The notes under the pieces are model-generated. The model saw only the letters and a list, made by a program, of their open reading frames with translations. It was not told the origin of the DNA and made no database searches. Source: Ptychodera flava (Eukaryota > Hemichordata > Enteropneusta > Ptychoderidae). Taken from it: a stretch of 64,000 nt of DNA. The DNA lies in contig NC_091933.1 of NCBI RefSeq assembly GCF_041260155.1, forward strand, positions 33,775,793 through 33,839,792, in the 5' to 3' direction. Position 1 is the first letter of the stretch. Each line of letters begins with the position of its first letter. Position numbers and translations under genes: made by a program. Below, one piece after another: positions 44,112 through 55,490 of this stretch.

Positions 44112-45085
44112 TTAGGGAGCGTTCAGTTTTTACGGCCTGGGGGGGGGGGGCGGCAAAATCTTGTCGCCGGTGTTCAAAAAAATATAGACCCCCCCTGCAT
44201 TTTTTGTGAAAAAATGATGACCCCCCCCCTGAAAAATAACCAAAACCCATATGTCAAATTTACCCGCATGGTTTGGATTTGAACTCCGGTACGCGGCGCA
44301 CTTTATTCGATGCCAGTGCACAAACTTCTCAGCCACATCCATTGAAACGTCTGTTAATTAGGACGACTGTAAGGCAATTTTTAACTTCATTTCCATAGAC
44401 AACTCATGTCCATGGACATTGTATAAAGTAAACTTTATTGGAGTGGTTCACCAAAGGCAGCCCTCCGGTTAAGAGGGTCATGGGCCATTACGTAAAGTCA
44501 ACTTTATTCTAGTGGGCCACCAAAGGTGGCACGCCGGTAAAGAGGGTCGATCATGGCTATTGCATAAAGTAGACTTTACTGGACAGGGCCGCTGAAGGCG
44601 CGCGGCCATTACCATTATTCAGTGCGTGATCCCAGGGGTCCCTCAAAAATGTTTCTAATACAAGCCGCGGCTTCAATTGGGAATTTTACGGTAAGATTGC
44701 CGTGGGGTATTACATAAAGTCAATTTATTGTAGTGGGCCGCCGAAGGCGGCCCGCCGGTAAAGAGGGTCAATCATGGCCATTGCATGAAGTAAACCTGAT
44801 TGGAGTGGGCCACCAAAGGCGTCTGCCCGTTAAGAGGGTCATGGGTAATACATAATGTATATTTATTGTAGTGGGCCGCCGAAGGCGGCCCGCCGGTAAA
44901 GAGGGTCGATCATGGCCATGGCATAAAGTGAACTTTATTGTTGGTGTTATGTTTTTGAAAATGTGGTGACCCCCCCTTTCCTACCAGTGAAAAAGCGATG
45001 ACCCCCCCTTTGCGGATTCAAAATTATGATGACCCCACCTGGATTTTGCCGGCCCCCCGGGCCGTAAAAACTGAACGGTACCTTA
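44112..45085. mobile_element. TTA-flanked Harbinger-like element A, 968 bp
   Basis: TTA at 44,112-44,114 and 45,083-45,085. Ends: GGGAGCGTTCAGTTTTTACG and, reversed, GGTACCGTTCAGTTTTTACG, extended by GGCC and a G-run on both. The interior has C-rich blocks (GATGACCCCCCC) and the 72-bp minisatellite at 44,420-44,950. No transposase, so non-autonomous. Confidence 0.82.
44420..44950 (+). repeat. Minisatellite, about 72-bp unit, about seven units
   Basis: Units contain ATAAAGT(A/C)AACTTTATT, GTGGGCC and CCGGTAAAGAGGGTC. The best copies include the hairpin GGGCCGCCGAAGGCGGCCC (8-bp stem, GAA loop), seen near 44,736 and 44,876. The centre (44,600-44,700) is degenerate. Confidence 0.85.
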
Positions 45086-45825
45086 GGGACCGTCTCGGAT
45101 TGTCGCAGAAGTTCAAGAAACGAAATTTCTTCGTTTCGATCAAAACCCCCTCCCCCCTCCCCCTAAACGAAACTTCAAAAGTGCGAGATGTTCATGTCTG
45201 CCTGAGAGTACAATGTTGCATTTTGCTATAGCTACTAAAGACGTATGCCCCTTGCCACATTACAATTAAAGTAATCGATCAGATTTTAGTACTAACAGGG
45301 CATTTTACCGCATAAAAGTTTCATTTTATTTTACTTTCCTTTTTGAATCTCTTGTGCTGTTCTTTGTCTTTGTGAACACGCAATTTTTACTTGGTAGGGG
45401 CGGTAAATAAGCGAGAAACTTTGACAAGGGGGCCCAGGCATGTTCAATCATATTAAAACGACTATGATCAGGTGCATTACAAGTGAGAATAAAGACATCT
45501 AGTGGTTAGAGCAGACGCTTATAAATAGCACATTAAAAAAAATGATACTTTTGTCTTTGTATAATTTGATGAATGAAAGGTTTAGGATACAATGTTACTA
45601 TCGGTAAATTGTGTTTGTGGCACAAACGAGATGGAAACAGTTACAAATTTGATGGCACGAGTGTGCAGTTTTTCTTTAATTTAAAATAAACACACGAAAA
45701 CTTGTGATTACAAAATAAAAGTGCGAAAGTGAAGTTCACTAATTGAATGGAGGTCAAACCCCCTCCCCCCTAAACGAATTAATTTCGCTTTTTGAACTTC
45801 TGCGACAATCTGAGACGGTCCCTTA
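45083..45825. mobile_element. TTA-flanked element B, 737 bp, directly adjoining element A
   Basis: TTA at 45,083-45,085 (shared with element A) and 45,823-45,825. Ends: GGGACCGTCTCGGATTGTCG and, reversed, GGGACCGTCTCAGATTGTCG; the inverted repeat continues through GCAGAAGTTCAA, about 43 bp in all with few mismatches. No transposase. Confidence 0.88.
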
Positions 45826-45832
45826 GCATAAT

Positions 45833-45925
45833 GGGTAGTCTGCTAAGTAGAGGTTGCAGTGGCGGGCATATCGACTACGGGATCAATAGATCGATCCGAA
45901 AATCGATCTACTTAGCAGACTACCC
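45833..45925. repeat. Hairpin with perfect 19-bp arms
   Basis: GGGTAGTCTGCTAAGTAGA at 45,833-45,851 and its exact complement at 45,907-45,925, eight bases beyond the right TTA of element B. The loop itself is rich in ATCGAT words. Probably another small foldback. Confidence 0.85.
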
Positions 45926-46733
45926 AGCTAAGGAGCGCCTGTGACTTTCTCAGAGCGCTCACGTTCGCCGTTTTGAGCCTTTGTTCGTTTTCCTCCACAT
46001 ATTTTGTGAATTCAAGAATTATCCTTGTCAGATGTCTTAGAATAGTTCATAATCGTTTTCTTGTCAAATGGCCGCTTCTGCACAACAAACTCGTAAAGAC
46101 GATGAGTGGAGTGGATGCGATGAGTATTTTGTTTTCATGTGAAATGCGTGAGTGGACTGGTCACCCGGAATCCGGCAGAAACTAACTCACTACTGCGCTG
46201 ATTCAAAGGTGACGCATTCAATCGCTGGGAAAACGAAGTCCATCTATACAGCTGTGGAAGTTCACGTACTTTCTGTCAATAGGACTGCAGTTTCGAAACG
46301 AACAAGAACAGTAAAACGGTATACACACTTCTGGTTATGTCACTTTTGCCGACTATTAATCGTTTGATTCTGACAAGTTACTTTGAACGTCAATTTTATG
46401 GCATGTCTAGTAAAACTCACCCTCTGGTTTCCACCCCGGCCCGTAAATCAGGTGGAGCCAATTTCTAATTTCCAATTTCAATTTGCTGCTAACATTGAAC
46501 AACCAGAGGTTTCGTTAGGCCTACTATGTAACGCCCTCCCTTGTAGAGATTTTATCTCGGATTTTATCTGGGAAGCGTCGACATGGACAACCTTAGATCG
46601 TACGATCTTGAAGCAACCTTCACAAACCTTGGCCATGTGAGGAGATAGCGTCATACTTGTAATTAATTATTGGTACAGATTTCAATAAGACCAATCGAGA
46701 ACGCGATATTCCATGGTGTGATCTCATATAAAC
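45926..46733. other. Spacer without recognised genes
   Basis: Short open frames (45,973-46,185; 46,383-46,640) show no domain. Confidence 0.5.
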
Positions 46734-47085
46734 TTAGGCTGCAGGGGGAAAATGTTCTCAGATTTTTTCAAATACCCCTAACAAATTTCCAATGTGTTCA
46801 AGCCCCCCCCTTCTGACTTGCTATAATTATCAAGTCCCCCTCAAAGGAGGGCAGAATGAGGCCGATATAGTGCTTCGTGCAAAATATCAAATCATAATAC
46901 ATGAATCTATTGGGCAAACTATGAACGTTTTCCCCCATAAAAACATTAGCTATATCTCTACATTTATATATGTGTGTGATAATAACAAAACAAGCTAAAT
47001 CTGTGTATTTATAGACGTTCGATAATAAATAGCCCTTTCCCGAGTTCCAATAAAGCGAGCAGTTGCGTCGTCTGAGGGCGCTTTG

Positions 47086-47093
47086 TGACGTCA
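47086..47093. promoter_or_regulatory. CRE palindrome upstream of the transposase gene
   Basis: TGACGTCA, 137 bp before the transposase ATG, in a CpG-containing stretch; plausible transposon promoter element. Confidence 0.35.
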
Positions 47094-47229
47094 CAATCCA
47101 GGTCACTGCATCTGCTTCCGACCAAAGAACGCCAACGCGGGAAGCGAGACGCACTGCCAAAAGACTCCCTTCATTTTGGCTAAGTATTGCATTATTTTTG
47201 AAAGCTGTTTAGTTCCAGACGGGCTTAAA

Positions 47230-47698
47230 ATGGTTAATTGGTTTTGTGCGGCGCCTGAGTGCACAAATAGTCTGCGGAAAAAGAAAAATGTCACCAAATA
47301 CCCAGGCTTGAGCGACTTGACCTTTCATGCATTTCCTACCGCGAAAAAACCACGACTTCGCAAGCAATGGATTTCTATGCTTCGGCGTCCGGGCGATTGG
47401 ACTCCCAATAATTACTCTCGCGTTTGCTCAAGACATTTCCCCGGTAATACAGGACCAACCGAAGCGTATCCCGTACCTATTCTTTTCGCCTATAATAACT
47501 GGAGACAGCCAACCAACCCGCGCTCCTCAAGTGCTATACGGAAGCTGGCACAATTTCGTGATGCCGTGGAGAACGAGCTTTCTGAGTCCGAAGAGTACCT
47601 GAGTGGTGACCAAATCGTGCAAATAGATATGATCGCCGAAGATCGCTACGCTGGTGTGGGATTGGAAATTGAGCTAGGCGTGGAAGAGCCACCTTCTA
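47230..47698 (+). CDS. THAP transposase exon 1
   Basis: Encodes the THAP domain and an acidic serine-rich linker. Donor GTAAGT at 47,699; read-through meets a stop at 47,710-47,712, so an unspliced message would give a THAP-only protein of 160 aa. Confidence 0.85.
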
Positions 47699-49259
47699 GT
47701 AAGTTAAGATAAACTGATACTTGCTGTACATAATGTGTATTTGAAAAAACTGACCCTTCACTTTTTTGTTCGTTCCATCACAGGGACTGTGGTTCTATAA
47801 CTGTGACAGCTGTAAATTTTTCCACTAAAAAAATTCAATGTAAACGGGAAAACACAAGGACAAGTGCACTTTACTTAATACATGCAACATGGTAGACCAT
47901 TGCATGACATTGCAAAGAAAGTTCATGTCAGGACAGTAACTTGTTTTTAAATTGCCTTACATTTTTGTAATTACAGAAATGTACAGATCATTGAAGAGTG
48001 GTGTTGTGAGTAAGTCCCCAAACGATCACGACTACATTTGTATTGGGGACCAAGGTGAAGAAACATGTGAAGGTGACTCTAACGGGATTGCAAAGATTCG
48101 TGTGACGACCTTATCCAAGGCTGGAGAAGCCAACAAACGAAAGGTGCCACACCGTACTAATGTTTTGCAAGCAGAAATGCCCAATCATCAAATGACTACA
48201 ACCCGTGAAATTGCAACGCAGACAGACATAACAGGCAAAGAAATCACTAGGAAGTTCAAAGCTGCAAGCAAATTAGATGATAAGGACGCATTACGTAGCG
48301 AGTTACTACTTGAGAAAGTACTCGAATCTGACAAATCGGTTCAACAGTATACCGGCTTTCCTGGCCTCGATTCATTGAACTCTTTCTTTGATTGCGTATG
48401 TGGTGCTGAAAAATCATTGAAGTACTGGAGCGGCAGTGGCAGCTCGACTGAAAAAAAGTATCAAACAAGGGGCAAGAAACCAGGACCTAAACGCAAGTTG
48501 ACAAATTATCAAGAGTACTTGCTCACTTTAATTCGATTTCGCCTTGGACTGTTGTCTTCTTTTGTCGGCGACCTATTTGGTGTCTCCAAAACTCGTGTGT
48601 CTCAAATATTCATAACTTGGATGAATTTGATGGGGAATTTTTTTTCAAGCAAGCTCTGGCTAAGTAGACAGCAAGTTGACCAGGGAACACCCAGAACCAG
48701 AATCGTCCTAGATTGTGCGGAATTTTTCATTGAGAATCCCAGAACACCTACCGCCCAAAGTACAACTTGCAGTTCGTATAAATCCCACAATACGTACAAG
48801 TGTCTTGTTGGAGTAGCTCCTGATGGAACTTTCAATTTCATATCCAAGCTATGGGGTGGGAATGTTTCTGATAAAGTTATAATGGCAAAGAGTGGTCTTA
48901 TAGAATTGCTTGAACCAGGTGATAGAGTGATGGCTGACAGGGGTTTTAATATCCAAAACCTGCTTCTACCAAAACAAGTGAAATCAAGCACATCAGCATT
49001 TGCTCATAAAGGTCCAGGAGGAAAGGGAAAGCGTCTTAACACAAAAGAGCTTGTTGAATCAAGGAGAATAGCTAAATTAAGAATTCATGTGGAGAGGGCA
49101 ATAGGTAGAATGAAAAGCTTCCGTATGCTTTCACAAATACTGCCAACAGCTATGAAAAATATAAGCAATCAAATGGTTGTAGTTGCTGCCGGCATTTGTA
49201 ATTTTCATGATCCACTTTTGCAAAACAGGTACACGGAGTGTACCCATGAACAAACTGTC

Positions 49260-49268
<9 letters not shown>
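47230..49268 (+). CDS. THAP domain plus DDE_Tnp_4 (HARBI1-like) transposase, two exons, 586 aa, intact
   Basis: Exons 47230-47698 and 47977-49268 join in phase (A plus AA gives lysine 157). Residues 1-90 form a THAP zinc finger: C6, C11, C66, H69 with the invariant-type FHAFP (P36), W47 and a VPILF box (82-86). After a charged linker comes a helix-turn-helix (KRKLTNYQEYLLTLIRFRLG, then FGVSKTRVSQIF), then the DDE nuclease: D402 in LDCAEFF, D477 in MADRGF and E529 in HVERAIGRMK, spacing 75 and 52 residues. The ATG at 47,230 is preferred over 47,176 because the THAP domain starts there. The enzyme would bind the element ends through the THAP domain and cut and insert DNA. The stop codon lies inside an ATTG microsatellite. 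Confidence 0.88.
47977..49268 (+). CDS. THAP transposase exon 2
   Basis: Acceptor TTGTAATTACAG; the ATG at 47,952 lies in the intron and is not used in this model. Encodes the linker, helix-turn-helix and full DDE domain in one uninterrupted frame to TGA. Confidence 0.87.

Positions 49269-49291
<23 letters not shown>
49260..49291 (+). repeat. (ATTG)n microsatellite at the transposase stop codon
   Basis: Eight ATTG units; the last codons (VID) and the TGA come from the repeat, so length change could alter the C-terminus. Confidence 0.93.
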
Positions 49292-49292
<1 letters not shown>

Positions 49293-49776
49293 ACTCGATT
49301 GGACTAAGATGGTTACAAGTGCAAGAAATTTTATTTTGGAATTTCACTGAAAATGTTGATTCCCTGCACATCGTACTCTGTGAGGAAACTAAGAATAACA
49401 CACAGGTTATCATCTTCCAAATTGTTATTCAGAGGTTGTACATCATCATACGGTGACATGAATGTTTGACACTGACCTAGACCCAATGTATTGTCAATGG
49501 GAGAATGTTATCAAATAAGTTATCTCCCAAATTGTTATTGAAAGGTTAAGTTGAAACTTTTAGTCATTGTAGAGGACAGTTTGCACAACAGCGGGATTGG
49601 GTAAGTAGAAATTATGACAACTAAATCTTTTGAACACCTCAAGGTGGCTGCTTGGATCAACAATATATTGTTTATTTAATATAATCTAAAACTTGCACCC
49701 AAAGGACGCGCCGAAAATGGAAATGGCAGGAAATGAAAGTACCAGAAGAAGGTATTTGAAAAGAAATTTGATATTC

Positions 49777-49782
49777 AATAAA
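49777..49782 (+). promoter_or_regulatory. Candidate polyadenylation signal of the transposase
   Basis: AATAAA about 510 bp after the stop and still inside the proposed element. Confidence 0.4.
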
Positions 49783-49908
49783 TTTAAAGTCCCCCATTAG
49801 CAATGTCAATTTTTTTTTTCAGACCCACCTGGCATTTTGTAAATTTTTTCAAGGCATCCCCCCCCCAATCTCCCGTCCCCTCCAGAGATGTTTGTGAATG
49901 CAGCCTTA

Positions 49909-50454
49909 ATAAACAAAGACTGGCGGGAAATTCCAGGTGCCGACTATTGTATAATGATGATAATTTTTTAGATATGTAAGTTTAGAAAAGTATATAACCT
50001 CGTAGGGAATGTACGCTGACGATCACAATTTGAGATGTGGAACGTCACGCCACCATCTTGTAATAAAGATCTCCAAAGTGGTGCTATATAATCAACATCT
50101 TGGTGTGTCAGCTTCAGTTTCTGAAAACAGTATGATCCACACTGGTACCTCAACTCACAATTCCCCTAACTACATATGTGCGACAATTTACAACAATATT
50201 CGTACTCAGGAAAACAAACACCAATTTAGCATTTTACCCAATTCGTAATTCCCGTTTGCACGATTTATTGTTTACAAATAAGGTCGGCCGTTAAAGATAC
50301 AGTGCTGAACATGTTACTCTTAATTCAGAAATAAAGAAAGCGCATTAAAGATCGACATTTGGTCTAAGTTTAATGTAACTGGTCACGTGAATCGATTAAA
50401 ATGATGGCATTTGCCCATATTTGATCTGCCATTCTTTGATTTCAGGGTGAAATA
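49909..50454. other. Spacer without recognised features
   Basis: No gene or repeat recognised. Confidence 0.5.
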
Positions 50455-50604
50455 AAAGCTGCAAGCAGCGTTGGCGGGGCCCAAGCGGTTGCCATGACTA
50501 AAGTACTTGCACCGATGCTACTATGTGCAAATTTTGAGCTTGAATGGTCTTTTGGTTCTTGTACTGAAGAATGTTTAATATCTTGTGGTTATTATAGGTG
50601 TTTT

Positions 50605-51562
50605 AGCTACTGTAGACTATAGTGTATAGAAGCTATTTGGATGGGTATCCATCCAGAGTCAGTCTGTATGTATGTATGTATTATGTATGTCCGTTTGTGA
50701 GGCGTCCGTCCACTCAAATATCTTGAGAACCGTAGTATTTACTGATATGATATTTGTTGTGTAGATGAAAAATATGATTTTGAGGAACCATTGTTTTGAG
50801 TTTTGTTCATTTTTTGATATTGTTGAAAATATGCAAATTAGCACCAAAAAAGGTGTTTTTGGTAAAAAATCTCTCTTCATACCCGCTGGTCAGACAGCTT
50901 TGTTATTTGGTATACAGGTCCCTAGGGATAACCCAACTTAGATTTGTTCAAATTGTGATGAAATATGCAAATCTGTATTTTTAGGGAATTTTTTGGGTCA
51001 TTTTTGGTCAAAAATTTATTTCATCAAAACCACTCGTCTGACAGCTTTGATATTTGGTATACAGGTTTCTACAGATGAACTTAATATGATATATTGAATG
51101 TATGATAAAATCTGCAATTTTGTATTTTTGGTGCAATTTTTGCCATTTTTGGTCAAAAAATGTGTTACTCGAAAATTACTTGTCTGATGCCTTTGATATT
51201 TGGTATACAGGTTTCTAGGGGTTGTCTTAGTGTGATGTATTGAAATTTGATGCAATCTTCAATTTTTGTATTTTTGGGTCAATTTTTGCCATTTTTGGTT
51301 AAAATATTTGTTTCTCAAACATTACTCATCTGATAGCTTTGATATTTGATATACAGGTTCCTAGGCTTTATATTACTGTACAATATATTGAAATTATGAT
51401 GAAATCTTCAATTTTGTATTTTTGCAGCTAATTTTGCCATTTTAGGTCAGGCCATCCTGAAATGAGCTATCAAAGATATCCACCTTCTTCATCAATACAT
51501 GTGTCACAAAATGTTATTCTCTACATAACACAGCAGAGCTCTGTCGACTGTTGGGTCACTTG
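50605..51562 (+). mobile_element. AGCT-initiated minisatellite element, short copy
   Basis: Starts AGCTACTG after TTTT, includes TGTATGTATGTATTATGTATG, then four or five units of about 146 bp with GACAGCTTTGATATTTGGTA and ends CAGCAGAGCTCTGTCGACTG...CACTTG before TTTTTT, the same layout as 36,268-38,051. The right limit is uncertain because a further unit follows at 51,570-51,615. Confidence 0.65.
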
Positions 51563-52011
51563 TTTTTTCAAAACCGCTGGTCAGACAGCTTTAATATTTG
51601 GTTTACAGGTCCCTAGTATGACCTTAGTGAGATAATTTCATACAGTCAGGAAATACTTAATTTTGTATCCATGTCTATAGTAGCTTCAGGGACTTTGGCC
51701 CTATGTTTGTGAAATCCAATATGGCCACCAAACCATGTGACCGATCCTTACTTGATAGCAAACTTGATAGTACTCACACTAAGGATGATATGAACAAAAT
51801 TTCAGTTCAAATGCTAGGATGGTCCTGGATAAAAAAAGTTTTGAAAATTATTTGCTGGTAATTGTAGATTTTTTCGCAGAAACCAATATGGTCGCCTAAC
51901 CATGTGACTGATTGAAATTATTTTTTGCAAACCTGAAAGTACTCTCACTAAGGATGGCGCAAGTGAAATTTCAAATTAAATGGTGCATTGGTTGTGGAGG
52001 ACAAGATTTTT

Positions 52012-54913
52012 AGCTCCCATAGCCATATGTATATATGGCAATGGAAGCTATTCTTATAGGCTAGGAAAATGTCTGTATGTCTGTATGTCTGTCCGTCAAC
52101 ATCAAAAACTCCAAAACTGCTGTACATTTCATCTTGATATTTGGTGTGTACATGGATGATGGGCTGTAGATGAGATTTTGTTCAAATGAAGTTGTCATTG
52201 CCAAAAATATGCAAATTAAGTGACAAAATGTAAAAACAGTCAAAATTGAAAAAACTCAATAACCACTGAGCAGACTACATGAAAAATTGCATGTAAGTAC
52301 TTTGGGCTGACATGAAATGATTGTGCACATCTTGGGTCAGTATCTTGGACTTGCTATTTTCATGAATTTTTTTGTAATTTCTCCCATTTTTGGTCAAAAA
52401 ATCTTCTTCTCTGAAACCACAAGTCCGATTGATTTGAAACTTGGTATGGAAGTGCATAGAAATGACCTTTCCCAAATTTGGGCAAATCGTGGTGAAATTT
52501 GCATATTTTAGTTTACAAGTCCATAGACTCCCATGTATTAGGCAGATCTCCATAGACTCCCATGTATATGGCCACGAAAAATAAAAATTTAGTTTCTCAT
52601 CGTATTCATATTGCAAAAAGGATGCAGTGACACAATTTTTAGTCCCCATGGATAAAGTCCAGTGGGCTTATAGAGTGGGTCATGTCCGTCTGTTCGTCCA
52701 TCCGTGAGTCCATCCGTTCACGCAGACATCTTGGATATTTGACAAAATGTCATGTGACCTTGATGACCTTTGATCTCAAATATACATATTTGTCCATAAC
52801 TCAGTAACCACAAGTGCTACCACCTTCATATATGGTATGATGGGACACCTTTATGACGCCACATATTGTACCTCATTAATTATGCACATATCTAATTTTG
52901 AGCGAGCCTTTAGAGCTAGAGGTCTGATTTTGGTATATAGGGATAACTTAGCAAAACAATTTTTTGACAAAATGTCATGTGACCTCGGTGACCTTTGACC
53001 TCAGATATACATATTGGTCCATAACTCAGTAACCACAAGTGCTACACCCTTCATGTATGGTATGATGGGACACCTTATGACGCCACATATTGTACTCATT
53101 TATTACGCACATATCTAATTTTGAGCGAGCCAAGAGAGCTAGAGGTCTGATTTTTGGTATATAGGGATAACTTAGCAATACAATTTTTTTGACAAAATGT
53201 CACGTGACCTCGGTGACCTTTGACCTCAAGTATACATATTTGTCCATAACTCAGTAACCACAAGTGCTACACCCTTCATGTATGGTATGATGGGACACCT
53301 TATGACGCCACATATTGTACCTCATTAATTATGTGCATATCTAATTTTGAGCGAGCCAATAGAGCTAGAGGTCTGATTTTTGGTATATAGGGATAACTTA
53401 GCAATACAATTTTTTTGACAAAATGTCACGTGACCTTGGTGACCTTTGACCTCAAATATACATATTTGTCCATAACTCAGTAACCACAGGTGCCACACCT
53501 TTATGTATGGTATGATGGGACACCTTATGACGCCACATATTGTACTCATTTATTATGCGCATATCTAATTTTGAGCGAGCCAAGAGAGCTAGAGGTCTGA
53601 TTTTTGGTATATAGGGATAACTAAGCAATACAATTTTTTTGACAAAATGTCACGTGACCTCGGTGACCTTTGACCCCAAATATACATATTTTCCATAACT
53701 CAGTAACCACAAGTGCTACACCTTCATGTATGGTATGATGGGACACCTTATGACGCCACATATTGTTCCTCATTAATTATGTGCATATCTAATTTTGAGC
53801 GAGCCAATAGAGCTAGAGGTCGGATTTTTGGTATATAGGGATAACTTAGCAATACAATTTTTTTGACAAAATGTCACGTGACCCGGTGACCATTGACCTC
53901 AAATATACATATTTGTCCATAGCTCAGTAACCACAAGTGCTACAGCCTTCATATTTGGTATGATTGGACACCGTATGACACCACATACTGTACCTCAACA
54001 ATCATGCACATATCTCATTCTGAGCAAGCCATAGAGCTGGATGTCTGATTTTTGGTATATAGGGATAACTATTGGAGAGAAATTTTTTGACCAAATGTCA
54101 TGTGACCTCGATGACCTTTTACCTAAAATATATGTTTATGTCAATAAATAAGTAACCACAAGTGCTATGTCCTTTGTATTTAGTAGGATGGGAGACCTTA
54201 TGACAACACACGCTTTACCTCATTAATTATGTACACATCTAATTCTGGGCAAGCGAATAGAGCTAGAGATCTGATTTTTGGCATATAGGGATTAATTAGC
54301 AATATAATTTTTTTTTTCAAAATGTCATGTGACCTCGATGACCTTTGACCTTGATTATACATATATATGCATATCTCAGTAACCACAAGTTCTATACCCT
54401 CCAATTTTGATAGGATACTAGACCTTAAGATGTCACATCTTGTACGTCATTTATAATGCGCATATGTATTTCTTGGCTGGCCAATACTGCTAGAGTCTGA
54501 TCTTTTTTCCGATTTAGAACCATAACTTAGACATGCCTCATGTGTTTCAAATTGGGAACAACGACATAGACCTATGTGCCCATAGATCTCAACATATACA
54601 CTCCAGTGATACTTCTTAATGACCACATTTTCCTGCCCCATCAAGACTAATACTCCTATTACAATTGGGGACTATGTCATTGTAAATGACTTGTTGAGTT
54701 AATGGTTGTATCACAGTATTCGATATATCTAATTCTGTATTTTTTCCATTTTATATTCTGAATAAATACATTAAACATATTTCACTGTCTCCAGTACATT
54801 ACATTTAAGTATTTTCACTTCATGCACTTTATCCCTTTCACACATGTTCAAATATCTGACCAGAGAACAAACACTAAATAGTCCAGGATGGGAGCTACAG
54901 TGTCATTGACGCT
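52012..54913 (+). mobile_element. AGCT-initiated minisatellite element, 2.9 kb, inserted in a tandem array
   Basis: Starts AGCTCCCATAGCC and ends GGGAGCTACAGTGTCATTGA plus CGCTA; ATTTTT stands on both sides (52,006-52,011 and 54,914-54,919). The flanks GGTGCATTGGTTGTGGAGGA and AAAGATTAAATTGG together reconstruct a unit of the surrounding array, as seen uninterrupted at 55,040-55,090, so both limits are visible. Internal part: the 225-bp satellite below. No coding capacity. Confidence 0.85.
52741..54470 (+). repeat. Tandem array, 225-bp unit, about eight units
   Basis: GACAAAATGTCAYGTGACC starts occur at 52,741, 52,966, 53,191, 53,417, 53,641, 53,865, 54,089 and about 54,317. Units share CATAACTCAGTAACCACAAG, GGACACCTTATGACGCCACA and TTGGTATATAGGGATAACT. 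The middle units (2-5) are the most alike; the outer units are more diverged, the usual pattern for an array growing from within. Each unit carries TGACCT half sites. Confidence 0.95.
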
Positions 54914-55490
54914 ATTTTTAAAGATTAAATTGGGATTTTCGCTAAATCCAATATGGCGGCCAAACCACGTGACCGATCCATGTGTTTTTCGCAAACTTGA
55001 AAATGCTTACTCTAAGGATAATACGAGTAAAATTTCAATTAAATCGGTGCATTAGTTCTGGAGATGAAGATTTTTAAAGATTTAATTGGTTTTGTCAAAA
55101 ATCCTAATATGGCGGCCAAGGTTACATGACCGCACGCAATTTTATTTGCAAATATCAAAGACCTAATATCATGCTTGCTACACACTAAATTTCAAATCGA
55201 CCAGACCCCTAGGTCATCAGGAGAAGCCATTTTAAGGTTTTGGGAAAATCCAATATGGCCGCTCGGTCATGTGACCATATTCGAATTTTGTAGGATCAGG
55301 TGCATGAGTACTCATATGTACTTATTAGCCCTGCAAGTTTGATAAGTTTGCGTTAAGCGGTTTTTGAGTTCCACATGTAGGTGAGCAAAAATGTTCTGGA
55401 ATAACATGAAGAGGAAGAAGAAGGATATTGATCACCTACGAAACAATAGGGGCCCAGCCCATAGGCTTTGGCCCCTAAAAATGGTTGGCC

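Larger units (their letters stand above)
46734..49908 (+). mobile_element. Autonomous THAP-Harbinger-like DNA transposon, about 3.17 kb
   Basis: Contains an intact two-exon THAP plus DDE transposase. Proposed limits: TTA at 46,734-46,736 and 49,906-49,908 bounding GGCTGCA on both strands; beyond these seven bases the ends agree only weakly, so the exact limits are moderately supported. Sequences on both sides of the gene (46,845-46,990 and 49,290-49,380) recur in the 10,478-11,482 element. The 3-bp TTA target fits PIF/Harbinger; an IS4EU/ISL2EU-type element is the main alternative because of the THAP domain. Confidence 0.68.
50455..55490 (+). mobile_element. Composite repeat region with hairpin-like ends (about 5 kb)
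   Basis: The left edge has GCTGCAAGCAGC and GGCGGGGCCCAAGC (50,459-50,492); the right edge has GGGGCCCAGCCCATAGG and CTTTGGCCCCT (55,450-55,477), which can form a hairpin. Between them lie two AGCT-initiated minisatellite elements and a tandem array of CAATATGGCSGCCAAACCA words (near 51,715, 51,884, 54,949, 55,106 and 55,249; spacing about 145-170 bp where not interrupted). Whether the edges belong to one element is inference. Confidence 0.45.

Noticed and set aside
47952..47978. ATG at 47,952 as start of a separate transposase gene
   Set aside because: It lies in the intron before a good acceptor, and joining to the THAP exon restores phase exactly.
52741..54470. CRISPR-like or direct-repeat array
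   Set aside because: Units are 225 bp and repeat along their whole length with no unique spacers; it is a eukaryotic satellite.
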